This document shows positions 36,720 to 45,713 of a stretch of DNA of 64,000 bases, in pieces (within the stretch, counting starts at the first letter, position 1; every line of letters starts with the position of its first letter). A program made the position numbers and the translations under genes. The notes below the pieces were generated by a model, which was not told where the DNA came from, searched no databases, and saw only the letters and a program-made list of their open reading frames with translations. The DNA comes from an uncultured Collinsella sp. (GTDB lineage Bacteria > Actinomycetota > Coriobacteriia > Coriobacteriales > Coriobacteriaceae), in assembly GCA_958405195.1 (NCBI GenBank), contig CATYDM010000001.1, positions 107,082 through 171,081 of the forward strand, given 5' to 3'.

Positions 36720-39082
36720 GGATTCTCAAGCTCTTTAAAAAACATGTCCTGGCACTGTTCGCAGCTATCGTGCTTATCGTAATCAGCTGCAACGCCGATC
36801 TGGCGCTGCCTACCTATATGAGCGACATCGTCGACGTGGGCGTGCAGCAAGGCGGTATCGCCTCGCCCGTGCCCGACACCATTCGCGCCGAATCGCTCGA
36901 TGACCTTGAGCTCTTTATGAGCGCCAAGGACGCCAAAGCTGCGGAGGCCGTGTTTAGCAAGGCGGACAATAACGGCATTCGAACGTACAAGGGCACCGAG
37001 GAAGAGCGTGCCGATGGCAGCAAGCTCGCCGACATTATGAGCCTGCCCGAGACCGTCGTCCTTTCGCTCAACCAAGGCATCGACGCCGACTCCATGGGCG
37101 ACATGATGGGCTCGTCCAGCGAGAAAGACAACAACGCTGCCCAGGCCATGCCCACCCCCGAGCAGATGGCTGCCATGACGCCCGAGCAGCTCGCCGAGAT
37201 GCAGCAGAAGGCCGCAGCCGCGCAGAGCATGCAAAAGCAGATCGACGCCGACGGCGGCAAGATCACCATGAAGAGCCTGCGCCTGGGCGTTGAAGGCGGC
37301 CTAATCGACCAGGGCAAGCTCGTCGAGGGCGCCAACGATATGGCAGACAAAATGGGCTCCATGTCGGGCTCCATCGTGACCCAGCGCGCCGTGACCTACG
37401 TACAAGAAGAGTACAAAGCGCAGGGCATCGACCCCGCCGACGTGCAAAACGCTTACCTGAGCCGCATGGCGACCACGATGTTTGGCCTGTGCCTGGTGTC
37501 GCTCGTCGCCACCATCCTGACCGGTGCCGTGGCGTCGCGCACCGCCTGCTCCATCGCCCGCGACCTGCGCCGCGAGACCTTCAACAAGGTTATGCACTTC
37601 TCGCCGGCCGAGGTGGGCAAGTTTAGCCAGGCCTCGCTCATCACCCGCTGCACCAACGACATTCAGCAGATCCAGATGGCCGCGACCCTGTTTATCCGCA
37701 TGTGCCTGATGGCCCCCGTCATGGGCATCGTCGCCGTCATGCGTGTCCTGGCCAACCACACCGGCCTGGAGTGGACCATCGCCGTGGCCATCATCGCGGT
37801 CTCGGCCGTCGTCGGCGTGCTCATGGGCCTCACCATGCCCAAGTTCAAAAAGATGCAGAGCTTTGTGGACCGCGTGAACCTTACCGCCCGCGAGCTGCTC
37901 GACGGCCTGATGCCCATCCGCTCGTTCAACCGCGAGGAGCATGAGCTCGAGCGTTTTGACAAGGCTTCGCTCGACCTAATGACCACGCAGCTCTACACCA
38001 ACCGAGCCATGAGCTTTATGATGCCGCTCATGATGCTCGTCATGAACTGCATCACCGTGCTTATCGTCTGGTTTGGCGCGCAGGGCGTGTCCGACGGCGT
38101 GATGCAGGTCGGCAACATGATGGCGTTCATCTCCTACACCATGCAGATCGTCATGGCGTTTATGATCCTCACCATGGTTTCGGTCATCCTGCCCCGCGCC
38201 GAGGTCGCAGCCGAGCGCGTGGAAGAGGTCATCACCTGCCCCACGAGCATCAACGACCCCGCCTCGCCCAAACTGCCCGCGGCCAGCTCGCCGCGCGGTG
38301 AGCTCACCTTCCGCGACGTGAGCTTCCAGTACCCCGATGCCCGCGCCGACGTCATCAGCGGCGTGAACTTCACCACGCACGCCGGTCAGATGCTCGGCAT
38401 CATTGGCTCCACGGGCTCGGGCAAGTCCACGCTCGTGCAGCTGATTCCACGCTTGTACGACGTCACGGGCGGCAGCATTTCGCTTGACGGCGTCGACGTG
38501 CGCGACATGACCCTTTCCGAGCTGCGCCGCCGCATTGGTTACATCCCGCAGCAGGGGCGTCTGTTCTCGGGCACCGTCGAGAGCAACCTCAAGTTTGCCG
38601 GCGACATGGTGAGCGATGATGACATGCGCCAGGCCGCGCGCATCGCACAGGCCGAGGACTTTATCGCCGAGCGTGAGGGCGGTTACGACTCCCCCATCAG
38701 CCAGGGCGGCTCCAATGTTTCGGGTGGTCAGCGCCAGCGTCTGGCCATCGCCCGCGCATTGGCCAAAAAGCCCGAGGTCGTGGTGTTCGATGACTCGTTT
38801 AGTGCCCTCGACTACAAGACCGACGCGCGCCTGCGCGAGGAGCTGGCCAAAAACGTTACCGACGCCGCACTCGTGGTCGTGGCCCAGCGCATCGCGACCA
38901 TCATGCACGCCGACCAGATCATCGTGCTCGACGACGGCCACGTAGTGGGCACCGGCACGCACGAGGAGCTGCTGCGCAGCTGCCCGGCGTACCTGGAGAT
39001 CGCACAGTCGCAGCTTTCCGCCGAGGAGCTGGGGCTTACCCAAGAAGAAATTGCAGCCGTCATGGAAGGAGGCGAGCGCTAA
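36716..39082 (+). CDS. ABC exporter half-transporter with large extracellular insertion
   Basis: A 788-residue ABC exporter starting with GTG (AAAGGAG nine bases upstream). After the first helix comes an unusual ~180-residue insertion (about 40-225) with a Met/Gln/Ala-rich helical part (PTPEQMAAMTPEQLAEMQQ). The remaining helices and an ATPase domain follow. Walker A is GSTGSGKST, signature VSGGQRQR, and Walker B VVVFDDSFSALD has Asp where the catalytic Glu is expected. That Asp marks the degenerate site of a heterodimeric exporter; the partner follows with a TAATG overlap. Drug or peptide export is likely. Confidence 0.9.
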   Translation: MRILKLFKKHVLALFAAIVLIVISCNADLALPTYMSDIVDVGVQQGGIASPVPDTIRAESLDDLELFMSAKDAKAAEAVFSKADNNGIRTYKGTEEERADGSKLADIMSLPETVVLSLNQGIDADSMGDMMGSSSEKDNNAAQAMPTPEQMAAMTPEQLAEMQQKAAAAQSMQKQIDADGGKITMKSLRLGVEGGLIDQGKLVEGANDMADKMGSMSGSIVTQRAVTYVQEEYKAQGIDPADVQNAYLSRMATTMFGLCLVSLVATILTGAVASRTACSIARDLRRETFNKVMHFSPAEVGKFSQASLITRCTNDIQQIQMAATLFIRMCLMAPVMGIVAVMRVLANHTGLEWTIAVAIIAVSAVVGVLMGLTMPKFKKMQSFVDRVNLTARELLDGLMPIRSFNREEHELERFDKASLDLMTTQLYTNRAMSFMMPLMMLVMNCITVLIVWFGAQGVSDGVMQVGNMMAFISYTMQIVMAFMILTMVSVILPRAEVAAERVEEVITCPTSINDPASPKLPAASSPRGELTFRDVSFQYPDARADVISGVNFTTHAGQMLGIIGSTGSGKSTLVQLIPRLYDVTGGSISLDGVDVRDMTLSELRRRIGYIPQQGRLFSGTVESNLKFAGDMVSDDDMRQAARIAQAEDFIAEREGGYDSPISQGGSNVSGGQRQRLAIARALAKKPEVVVFDDSFSALDYKTDARLREELAKNVTDAALVVVAQRIATIMHADQIIVLDDGHVVGTGTHEELLRSCPAYLEIAQSQLSAEELGLTQEEIAAVMEGGER

Positions 39083-40938
39083 TGGCAGACGAGACCAAGA
39101 CTCAGATTCCCAAGCCCACCCGCCAGCGTGGTCCCATGGGCCGCATGGGTGGCATGCGTCGTGGCGAAAAGGCCAAGGACTTTAAGGGCACCATGAGGCA
39201 GCTGCTCGGCTATATCGGCCAGCACAAGATTGCCGTGTTTGCCGCCGTCGCCTTTGCCGTGTGCTCGGTCATCTTTAACATTGTGGGACCCAAGGTGCTC
39301 GGCCAGGTTACGACCAAGCTGTTCGAAGGCCTGGTCGCCAAGGTCAACGGCACCGGCGACGTTGACTTTGACTGGATCGCCAAGACGCTCGGCTTTTTGC
39401 TCTGCCTGTATCTGGCGAGCTCTGTCTGCAGCCTGATCCAAGGCTGGCTCATGACCGGCGTCACGCAAAAGATCTGCTATCGCATGCGCAAGGAGATCGC
39501 CGCCAAGATCGCTGTCGTTCCGATGAGTTACTTCAACGGCCACAGCAAGGGCGATGTGCTCAGCCGCATCACCAACGACGTCGATACGCTGGGTCAGTCG
39601 CTCAACCAGAGCGTGACGCAGCTTATCACGTCGGTCACGCAGATTATCGGCGTGCTCATCATGATGCTCTCGATCAGCCTGCCGCTCACCGGCGTCACCG
39701 TGCTCACGCTACCGGCAGCCGCAATTATCTTGATGGTGATGATTCACTTCTCGCAGCCGTACTTCCGCGAGCAGCAGCAGGTCCTGGGCACCGTCAACGG
39801 CATCATCGAGGAGGACTTTGCCGGCCAGAACGTCATTCAAGTGTTCGACCGCGCCGAGGCCTCAATCGAGGAGTTCGACCGTCAAAACGACCGCCTCTTT
39901 ATTAGTGGCTGGCGCTCGCAGTTCCTGTCGGGCCTGATGATGCCGCTTATGAGCTTGGTGGGCAACATGGGCTACGTGGGCGTCGTCGTGGTGGGCGCGC
40001 AGCTCGCGCTGACCGGCAATGCCACGCCCGGCGACATCCAGAGCTTTATCCAGTACGTTCGCAACTTTACGCAGCCCGTGCAGCAACTGGGCAACGTGAG
40101 CAACACGATGCAGTCGATGGCAGCCGCCACCGAGCGCGTCTTTGAGTTCCTGGCCGCGCCCGAGGAGGAGCAGAAAGCCGACGCGCAGATTCCCGAAAAG
40201 CGCCCCGGCCATGTGGAGTTTGATCACGTCAAGTTTGGCTATACGCCCGACAAGACCATCATCCACGACTTTAGCTGCGAGGCTAAGCCAGGCCAGACCA
40301 TCGCCATCGTCGGCCCCACCGGTGCCGGCAAGACCACGCTCATTAAGCTGCTGCAGCGCTTTTACGACGTGGACGGCGGTTCGCTGCGCGTCGAGGGCGT
40401 CGACGTGCGCGACTGGGACCGCGCGGCACTTCGCGGCGAGTTTGCCATGGTGCTGCAGGATACCTGGCTGTTTAACGGCACCATCCGCGAGAACATCCGC
40501 TACGGACGCCCCGATGCAAGCGATGCCGAGGTCGAGGCCGCTGCACGCGCCGCACGCTGCGATCACTTTATCCATACGCTCGCTGGCGGCTACGACTTTA
40601 TGATCAACGAGGAAGGCACCAATCTGTCGCAGGGCCAGCGCCAGCTCGTGACCATCGCCCGTGCCATTTTGGCCGACCGCCCGGCGCTGATTCTGGACGA
40701 GGCGACCTCCAACGTCGATACCCGCACCGAGGAGCTTATTCAGCGCGCCATGGATGCGCTGATGCAGGGCCGTACCAGCTTTGTCATCGCGCACCGCCTG
40801 TCCACGATCCGCAACGCCGACGTAATCTTGGTAATTCGCGACGGCGACATCGTCGAGAAGGGCACACACGACGAGCTACTCGCCCAGGGTGGCTTCTACG
40901 CCGACCTGTATAACTCGCAGTTCGACGAAGCGGCGTAA
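39082..40938 (+). CDS. ABC exporter half-transporter (catalytic partner)
   Basis: A 618-residue exporter with a long basic N-terminal tail (to about 45), six membrane helices and an ATPase domain. Walker A is GPTGAGKTT, Walker B ALILDEATSNVD has the catalytic Glu, but the signature is LSQGQRQ instead of LSGGQ. With the degenerate Walker B of the preceding gene this gives one weak and one active ATP site, as in TM287/288-type heterodimers. Last gene of the MarR operon; a terminator follows. Confidence 0.92.
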   Translation: MADETKTQIPKPTRQRGPMGRMGGMRRGEKAKDFKGTMRQLLGYIGQHKIAVFAAVAFAVCSVIFNIVGPKVLGQVTTKLFEGLVAKVNGTGDVDFDWIAKTLGFLLCLYLASSVCSLIQGWLMTGVTQKICYRMRKEIAAKIAVVPMSYFNGHSKGDVLSRITNDVDTLGQSLNQSVTQLITSVTQIIGVLIMMLSISLPLTGVTVLTLPAAAIILMVMIHFSQPYFREQQQVLGTVNGIIEEDFAGQNVIQVFDRAEASIEEFDRQNDRLFISGWRSQFLSGLMMPLMSLVGNMGYVGVVVVGAQLALTGNATPGDIQSFIQYVRNFTQPVQQLGNVSNTMQSMAAATERVFEFLAAPEEEQKADAQIPEKRPGHVEFDHVKFGYTPDKTIIHDFSCEAKPGQTIAIVGPTGAGKTTLIKLLQRFYDVDGGSLRVEGVDVRDWDRAALRGEFAMVLQDTWLFNGTIRENIRYGRPDASDAEVEAAARAARCDHFIHTLAGGYDFMINEEGTNLSQGQRQLVTIARAILADRPALILDEATSNVDTRTEELIQRAMDALMQGRTSFVIAHRLSTIRNADVILVIRDGDIVEKGTHDELLAQGGFYADLYNSQFDEAA

Positions 40939-40971
40939 ATTCTGCCGCGGGGAACGGATAACGCCCGAGAA

Positions 40972-41004
40972 CGGGGGCGCAGGACAACCTGCGCCCCCGT
41001 TTTT
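40972..41004 (+). terminator. Terminator of the MarR/ABC operon
   Basis: The stem CGGGGGCGCAGG/CCTGCGCCCCCG is followed by TTTTTGTT. Confidence 0.85.
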
Positions 41005-41059
41005 GTTCTACGGCCCTTGAACCGCCTCCCCTGGGACCTGATTGACAGCCCCTTCGAGG

Positions 41060-41298
41060 CCCTGTGGGCAAAAAATGGCAAATATGAGTACTGTTACCTT
41101 TTTGGTAACAGGCAAAACAGCCCCAAATGCCGTTTTCACGGCTTACACGCGTCCCTAAATTGATCAAACAGCCCTATAGCGAACTTATATGTGTTTACGT
41201 TAATGAACATATTTTGCTGTTATATCTATTATTTTGCGAAGGCAATATGATACTAAGATAGCAACCGTACTCATATTTGGCATTTTTTGCCCACAGGG
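41060..41298. mobile_element. MITE-like element with 38-bp terminal inverted repeats
   Basis: Ends 41060-41097 and 41261-41298 match as inverted repeats at 35 of 38 positions, starting CCCTGTGGGCAAAAAATG. The ~160-base interior is AT-rich, unlike the surroundings, and has no gene. No target-site duplication is obvious. Confidence 0.6.
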
Positions 41299-41365
41299 TA
41301 TTTCCTGGGGAACCGACAACAGCCTTAGGGTCCCGCGCGGCGCCGCTCCCTCCCGGCATCCGCCG

Positions 41366-41419
41366 ACGTTTACCCAGATAAAACCGACCAAAATAAACCT
41401 GTCCCTTTTTGGTAGGTTT
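41366..41419 (-). repeat. Short palindromic repeat, copy 4 of 6
   Basis: It contains TTTACCCAGATAAAACC and AAACCTGTCCCTTTTTGGTA. It lies between the MITE-like element and the DAHP synthase gene; the promoter of that gene should be within the following 100 bases. Confidence 0.7.
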
Positions 41420-41517
41420 CGGGGTGACAAGGGCTTGCACTTTAGCGTGCGACAGCGGATAATGCCGAGCACTCGACAATACGCTTATTGCTCTTTCTGT
41501 AGATTGAGGAGGCCCCT

Positions 41518-42549
41518 ATGGCCATGGAATTCAAACGCAGGCTGCCGATCCCTATGGAGATCCGCGAGGAAATGCCGCTCTCCGCCGAGCTTACCGCCAA
41601 GAAGCAGGCATTTGACGCCGAGGTCGCCAAAGTCTTTACCGGCGAGGACGCACGCAAGGTGCTCATCATCGGCCCGTGCTCTGCCGACCGCGAGGATTCG
41701 GTTCTCGAGTACATGAACCGACTAGCCAAGACCGCCGAGGAGGTCAAGGACAAGCTCATCATCATTCCGCGCGTCTACACCAACAAGCCGCGCACCAAGG
41801 GCACCGGCTACAAGGGCCTGCTGCACAACCCCAACCCCGAGGCTCCCGACGACCTGCTCGAGGGCGTCAAGGCCATCCGCCACATGCACCTGCGCGTTAT
41901 TGAGGAAACGGGCTTCTTTACCGCCGATGAGATGCTCTACCCGTCCAACTACCAATACCTCGTCGACCTGCTGAGCTATGTTGCCGTGGGCGCACGCTCG
42001 GTCGAGAACCAGGAGCATCGCCTGGTGTCGAGCGGCATTTCGGTACCCGTCGGCATGAAGAATCCCACTGCCGGCTCTACCACCGTTATGCTCAACTCCA
42101 TTTACGCCGCGCAGGCGCACCAGAGCTTCATCTTCCGCAACTGGGAGGTCGAGTGCGACGGCAACCCGCTCGCACACGCCGTTATGCGTGGCTACATCGG
42201 TCTCGATGGGCGCACCTACCCCAACTACCACTACGAACACCTGGAACGCCTGGCCGAACGCTATACCGAGCATGCCGGCTATGCCAATCCGGCAGCGGTC
42301 ATTGACTGCAACCATGACAACTCGGGCAAGCGTCCGCTGGAGCAGTATCGCATTTGCAAGGAAGTGCTCGACAGCTGCCGCCGCAACGAGTCCATCTCCA
42401 AGCTGGTCAAGGGCTTTATGATCGAGTCCTACCTGGAAGACGGCAACCAGCCGGTCGACGGCGGCGTCTTTGGTAAATCGATCACCGACCCGTGCCTGGG
42501 CTGGGAAAAGACCGACTACCTCATCCACGAGATCGCGGAGCGTATTTAG
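41518..42549 (+). CDS. 3-deoxy-7-phosphoheptulonate synthase (DAHP synthase, class I)
   Basis: A 343-residue enzyme condensing PEP and erythrose 4-phosphate, the first shikimate-pathway step. IIGPCSADRED carries the metal-binding Cys, PRVYTNKPRTKGTGYKGL the PEP-binding Arg/Lys set, GARSVENQEHR and KNPTAGSTT the core, and DCNHDNSGKRP the His ligand. GAGGAGG lies six bases before the ATG. It resembles the AroF/G/H type of Proteobacteria, so feedback by an aromatic amino acid is plausible. A structured element follows directly after the stop. Confidence 0.92.
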   Translation: MAMEFKRRLPIPMEIREEMPLSAELTAKKQAFDAEVAKVFTGEDARKVLIIGPCSADREDSVLEYMNRLAKTAEEVKDKLIIIPRVYTNKPRTKGTGYKGLLHNPNPEAPDDLLEGVKAIRHMHLRVIEETGFFTADEMLYPSNYQYLVDLLSYVAVGARSVENQEHRLVSSGISVPVGMKNPTAGSTTVMLNSIYAAQAHQSFIFRNWEVECDGNPLAHAVMRGYIGLDGRTYPNYHYEHLERLAERYTEHAGYANPAAVIDCNHDNSGKRPLEQYRICKEVLDSCRRNESISKLVKGFMIESYLEDGNQPVDGGVFGKSITDPCLGWEKTDYLIHEIAERI

Positions 42550-42690
42550 TTACGCGGTTTTACCAAACCGCGTAACGGCTCGACGCTGCAAGCCCGCCAG
42601 AGCGGCAATCTGCCTTTCAGCTTCGACGGCATGACCAGAAGGTCAATGCCGCCTCGCTTCAAGGCACCTTGCTCGCTCTGGCGGGCTTTC
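42550..42690 (+). repeat. Structured 3' element, family 2, copy A
   Basis: It starts immediately after the DAHP synthase stop with a hairpin TTACGCGGTTT/AAACCGCGTAA. Then come stem A (42590-42604 with 42674-42688), helix TGCCTT/AAGGCA (42611 and 42661) and an inner hairpin GGCATGACC-AGAA-GGTCAATGCC whose strands include one bulged A. Strings outside helices (CGACGCTGCAA, GGCAATCTG, CACCTTGCTCGC) are shared with copy B near 60471. Confidence 0.85.
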
Positions 42691-42763
42691 GCTGACTTTT
42701 GCTCTACCTGCGGTGTTGGCGGGGTAGCTATTTTAGGATGGGGCTCTTTTAACTACCCGCAAA

Positions 42764-42821
42764 GTAGTCATTGGGGACGTTCTTAAATAACTAGTCGTTT
42801 AAGAACGTCCCCAGCGACTAC
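42764..42821. repeat. Palindromic repeat with GTAGTCATTGGGGA ends
   Basis: The 24-base arms start GTAGTCATTGGGGACGTTCT and surround a TAACTAGTCG loop. The right arm overlaps the LuxR remnant. A related copy is at 60366. Confidence 0.65.
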
Positions 42822-42992
42822 AAGCTCTCCAACCGCGAGGCCGAGGTTTTGCGTCTGGTTGTACTGGGCAAATCGAACCAAGAGATCGCTGACGAGCTAT
42901 TCCTTGCCGTGGGCACCGTCAAGACCCACATCCTCAACATCCTGGTCAAAACTGAGCAGCAAAACCGCACGACGCTCATCCTCCACTTCTGA
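42813..42992 (+). pseudogene. Remnant of a LuxR-family regulator (C-terminal HTH only)
   Basis: The frame reads YKLSNREAEVLRLVVLGKSN then EIADELFLAVGTVKTHILNI, a clear LuxR-type HTH, and stops after TTLILHF. There is no start codon or upstream gene body; a palindrome abuts the 5' side. The last bases and following repeat/terminator recur at 47548. Confidence 0.75.
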
Positions 42993-43097
42993 AAGCGCTA
43001 ACCTGCCAAAAAGAGACAGGTTTATTTTGGCAAGTTTTATCTGGGCAAACGCCAACCGCCGCGGGGAAGTTGTCTCCCTTCGCGGCGGTTTTTGGTT
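42967..43097 (+). repeat. Direct repeat DR1 left of the accessory module (includes short repeat copy 5)
   Basis: About 130 bases: the LuxR tail (ACGCTCATCCTCCACTTCTG), the short palindromic repeat (42999-43052), and a terminator ACCGCCGCGGGGAAG/CCCTTCGCGGCGGT with TTTTT. DR2 at 47548 has the same order and orientation. Confidence 0.75.
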
Positions 43098-43112
43098 CAT
43101 GATTTCATTCGC

Positions 43113-43246
43113 CTCAATCTGTAACGCGTAGAGGACAAATCGCCGTCTTACTGTTACAGATCGAGACGAGTTATAGAGTGCGCGTCGAATAGTCTCAATC
43201 TGTAACAGGTAGAGACGTTTTTGCCAGCCAGGTGTTACAGATTGAG
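43113..43246. repeat. Two tandem hairpins built from CTCAATCTGTAAC
   Basis: CTCAATCTGTAAC at 43113 and 43194 pairs with GTTACAGAT(C/T)GAG at 43153 and 43234. This makes two 13-bp stems with 27-base loops, in the region downstream of the secreted-peptide gene. The rest of the gap 42550-43318 is covered by the elements listed. Confidence 0.65.
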
Positions 43247-43318
43247 ATGAACGAAGGGGCAGCAGCGTTAAACAAGTCCGCCGCAAAGTAATTCGGAGAG
43301 ATCCGATCCTAGAGTTAT

Positions 43319-43672
43319 CTACCAGGTACGATATGTGCACTGATATTTTGTCTCAAACCCGGGCATCCCGTTGCCGCGCGGGCTTAACGCTGCACCCGTA
43401 TAGAGAATCGTTTGCCCCGTACGAGAATACGAAGTTTTAAAAGACAGCCTCTTGTATGTCTGATCGAAGCAATCAATATTCTCGCTCGGGTGGTTTGCAG
43501 TGGAGAACGATTTGTAGGTGTCCAAGACATCCGCCGTCACAAGACGACAAGGTGCAACAGAACCTGCATCTGGTTGCGCCAACGCATAAGTGGGAATTAC
43601 GGCCATCGACAGAGCGAACATAATACATGCGCACATTGCCTTCACATAGTTCTTCGCTACATTTCGCTTCAT
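43319..43672 (-). CDS. Small secreted Cys-containing peptide, unknown function
   Basis: A 117-residue precursor with a classical signal peptide (basic MKRNVAKNY, hydrophobic core, ALA-QP cleavage near 33). The mature part, about 80 residues, has three Cys (PCRLV, NIDCFDQ, YQCTYRTW) and an aromatic C-terminus. It lies 15 bases behind the fused ABC transporter gene, with an AGGAAG site. Size, export signal and partner genes recall secreted bacteriocins of the lactococcin 972 type, but I see no real sequence match, so function is open: bacteriocin, signal peptide or immunity factor. Base composition is AT-richer than the flanking core genes. Confidence 0.65.
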   Translation of the reverse strand: MKRNVAKNYVKAMCACIMFALSMAVIPTYALAQPDAGSVAPCRLVTADVLDTYKSFSTANHPSENIDCFDQTYKRLSFKTSYSRTGQTILYTGAALSPRGNGMPGFETKYQCTYRTW

Positions 43673-43687
43673 GGCCATCTTCCTTTC

Positions 43688-45589
43688 CTAGTTTTTGTTA
43701 TCGTTCGTCTTGAAAAGCTGCGCGTACACATTACCGATCCATTTCGAATCACCTCCCATTTCTCGGGTAACGACACGAGAGCCATCTCGTGTGAACAATA
43801 CGGAAGCATCGCAAAGCGATTCGAGATTTCCGATTAGATGAGAAGAGATAATGACATGCGCCCCCCTACCCGCATCGTCTCTAAGAGCATTCGAAACGAT
43901 TGCGACGTGTCTCACATCAAGTGCATTCATGGGCTCATCCAAAAGGACGACTTCGCAATAGGACATATACGCCATCGCCACATTGAGTAATTGTCTATTT
44001 CCATCAGACAGCCTAGATACGGGCGTATTCTTCAACCCAGTCAAGTCAAAGCGATCAAGCACTTGGTCCAAAGTGCGAGGTGAATGCCAAATTCGCCTGC
44101 ATCGGTCGAGATGGAAAGCGACTGTCATGTATGGAATCAATAGAGACGGCCCATTCGGAACCAAGAAGAATTCCTTTCTCATTTCCTCACAGTCGACACA
44201 TGCTTTTGCATGAAAACAGAGAGAACCTGACACGCGCACTGATGGCCCAGCGTCTCCCCAAAGAGCATTAAGTAACGTAGTCTTGCCATATCCATTTGGC
44301 GCGACAAGACCCCATATCTGGCCAGCGGGCATATCAAACTGCAATCCCTTTGCCAGCTGGTTTTTTCCAACCGTCAACACATCCAACGACAGAGAGAGCA
44401 AGCTTTTCTCGCCCAAACTATCCGGACTAATATGGTTCCAGGCCCAGCGATTCTTGCTTTTTAGGCGCGAAAACGAGATGATTCCCAACGCACAGACAAC
44501 AAGCGTGCCCATTACGGCAAAGAAACAGTGCAGCGCACTGGCTTCAGGAACGAGTGATACCTCAGCTCCATTGGCGTAAGAAGCGCCGCCGAGTGCAAGC
44601 GAAGAGACAGAATAGCTCGGCACCATATACGGCAGCAACGCATGCCATGGAGCATCTTTGCTCGCATAAAACGGAAGCTGGCTTATGCCCCCCACAAGAG
44701 CGACCACCATGGACGAAATGGCCCTGTTTCTGCTTCCTGCGTATACGCACACGCCCAAACAAGCAAACATCATAGACAACGCAACCTCAAAGACAGCAAA
44801 TAGCCCAAGCTGAACTAACACAGTTCTTTCGACCACGTCACCATACTGAATGAATACGACTGGGTACTCCGTCTGACCGGCACCGTTAAGCACCGTTGCC
44901 AATACAAAACAGGGAGCCAACGCCAGAACCAAAACCGTCATCGATGCAATGCCAGAGACGAGAACGCGGCATGCATTCATCTCTAACTTTGACAACAAAG
45001 CCCGATCGTAGAACCGCTTTCCATCCCCCTCAAGCGACATATAGAGGACGAGAACCGGAACTAAAAGCCACGCTATTGCAGGAACAGCGCCGCAATAATA
45101 TGCAAGAAGAATCATCCCAGGCATTTTTGTTGTTGAGCCGTACGATTCCGGATGGGGCAGCATTGCTATGGCTCGGGGAAGACGCTCTTGGGCCTCAAGC
45201 GATAGCTCCGAATCAACGCCATTCAAATAACCGAGTCGGTATTCCTTGAGCAATAGATTGTCATAATCGGCAATCGCATCGTAATACCCTCTGGAGTCTG
45301 TCTTACTTTTAAGCGCTCTATCAAGACACGCCCTTTCGTCGGCAATGATGCTGTTAAGCTCCTGTGGGGCAGTGTCATAAACGCCGTCAGAGACTTGAGA
45401 GACCAACAATGCCCTCTGCTCCTTGATGGAACCTCTGCCATATAGATAATCTGCTCCCGTTGGAACGGATAGAAAAACCGGGATGCAGAATACGAGCGCG
45501 AGCAGCGCCGTCAGCAACATAATTCCCCGGTTTCGCGCAAGAACTTCTAAATTAAGTCGTACATATGCGAGGCAATCACAAGTCTTCAC
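43688..45589 (-). CDS. Fused ABC-2-type transporter (permease N-terminal, ATPase C-terminal)
   Basis: A 633-residue protein. Helix 1 (about 25-45) is followed by an extracellular domain to about 160, then five or so helices to 375 and an ATPase domain from about 400. Walker A is APNGYGKTT (first Gly replaced by Ala), signature LSDGNRQLL and Walker B VVLLDEPMNALD. A membrane domain followed by the ATPase in an ABC-2 layout is uncommon; these are normally separate genes. GGAGG lies eight bases before the GTG chosen. It is co-transcribed with the secreted peptide and probably exports it, a related peptide or a toxic compound. Confidence 0.8.
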   Translation of the reverse strand: MKTCDCLAYVRLNLEVLARNRGIMLLTALLALVFCIPVFLSVPTGADYLYGRGSIKEQRALLVSQVSDGVYDTAPQELNSIIADERACLDRALKSKTDSRGYYDAIADYDNLLLKEYRLGYLNGVDSELSLEAQERLPRAIAMLPHPESYGSTTKMPGMILLAYYCGAVPAIAWLLVPVLVLYMSLEGDGKRFYDRALLSKLEMNACRVLVSGIASMTVLVLALAPCFVLATVLNGAGQTEYPVVFIQYGDVVERTVLVQLGLFAVFEVALSMMFACLGVCVYAGSRNRAISSMVVALVGGISQLPFYASKDAPWHALLPYMVPSYSVSSLALGGASYANGAEVSLVPEASALHCFFAVMGTLVVCALGIISFSRLKSKNRWAWNHISPDSLGEKSLLSLSLDVLTVGKNQLAKGLQFDMPAGQIWGLVAPNGYGKTTLLNALWGDAGPSVRVSGSLCFHAKACVDCEEMRKEFFLVPNGPSLLIPYMTVAFHLDRCRRIWHSPRTLDQVLDRFDLTGLKNTPVSRLSDGNRQLLNVAMAYMSYCEVVLLDEPMNALDVRHVAIVSNALRDDAGRGAHVIISSHLIGNLESLCDASVLFTRDGSRVVTREMGGDSKWIGNVYAQLFKTNDNKN

Positions 45590-45713
45590 GGCAAGCACCT
45601 CCGGTTCGCAACGTACGGATCGTCGGACCCGTTGTCCGGAAGTATCGCCTTCATCGTCTGAACTGTCTGTAGACGTATGGGATGGACTTGTGACCTTGTT
45701 TGTCTACAGGCTT

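Noticed and set aside
43113..43246. Possible CRISPR array
   Set aside because: Only four short units in alternating orientation with unequal spacing and no cas genes.
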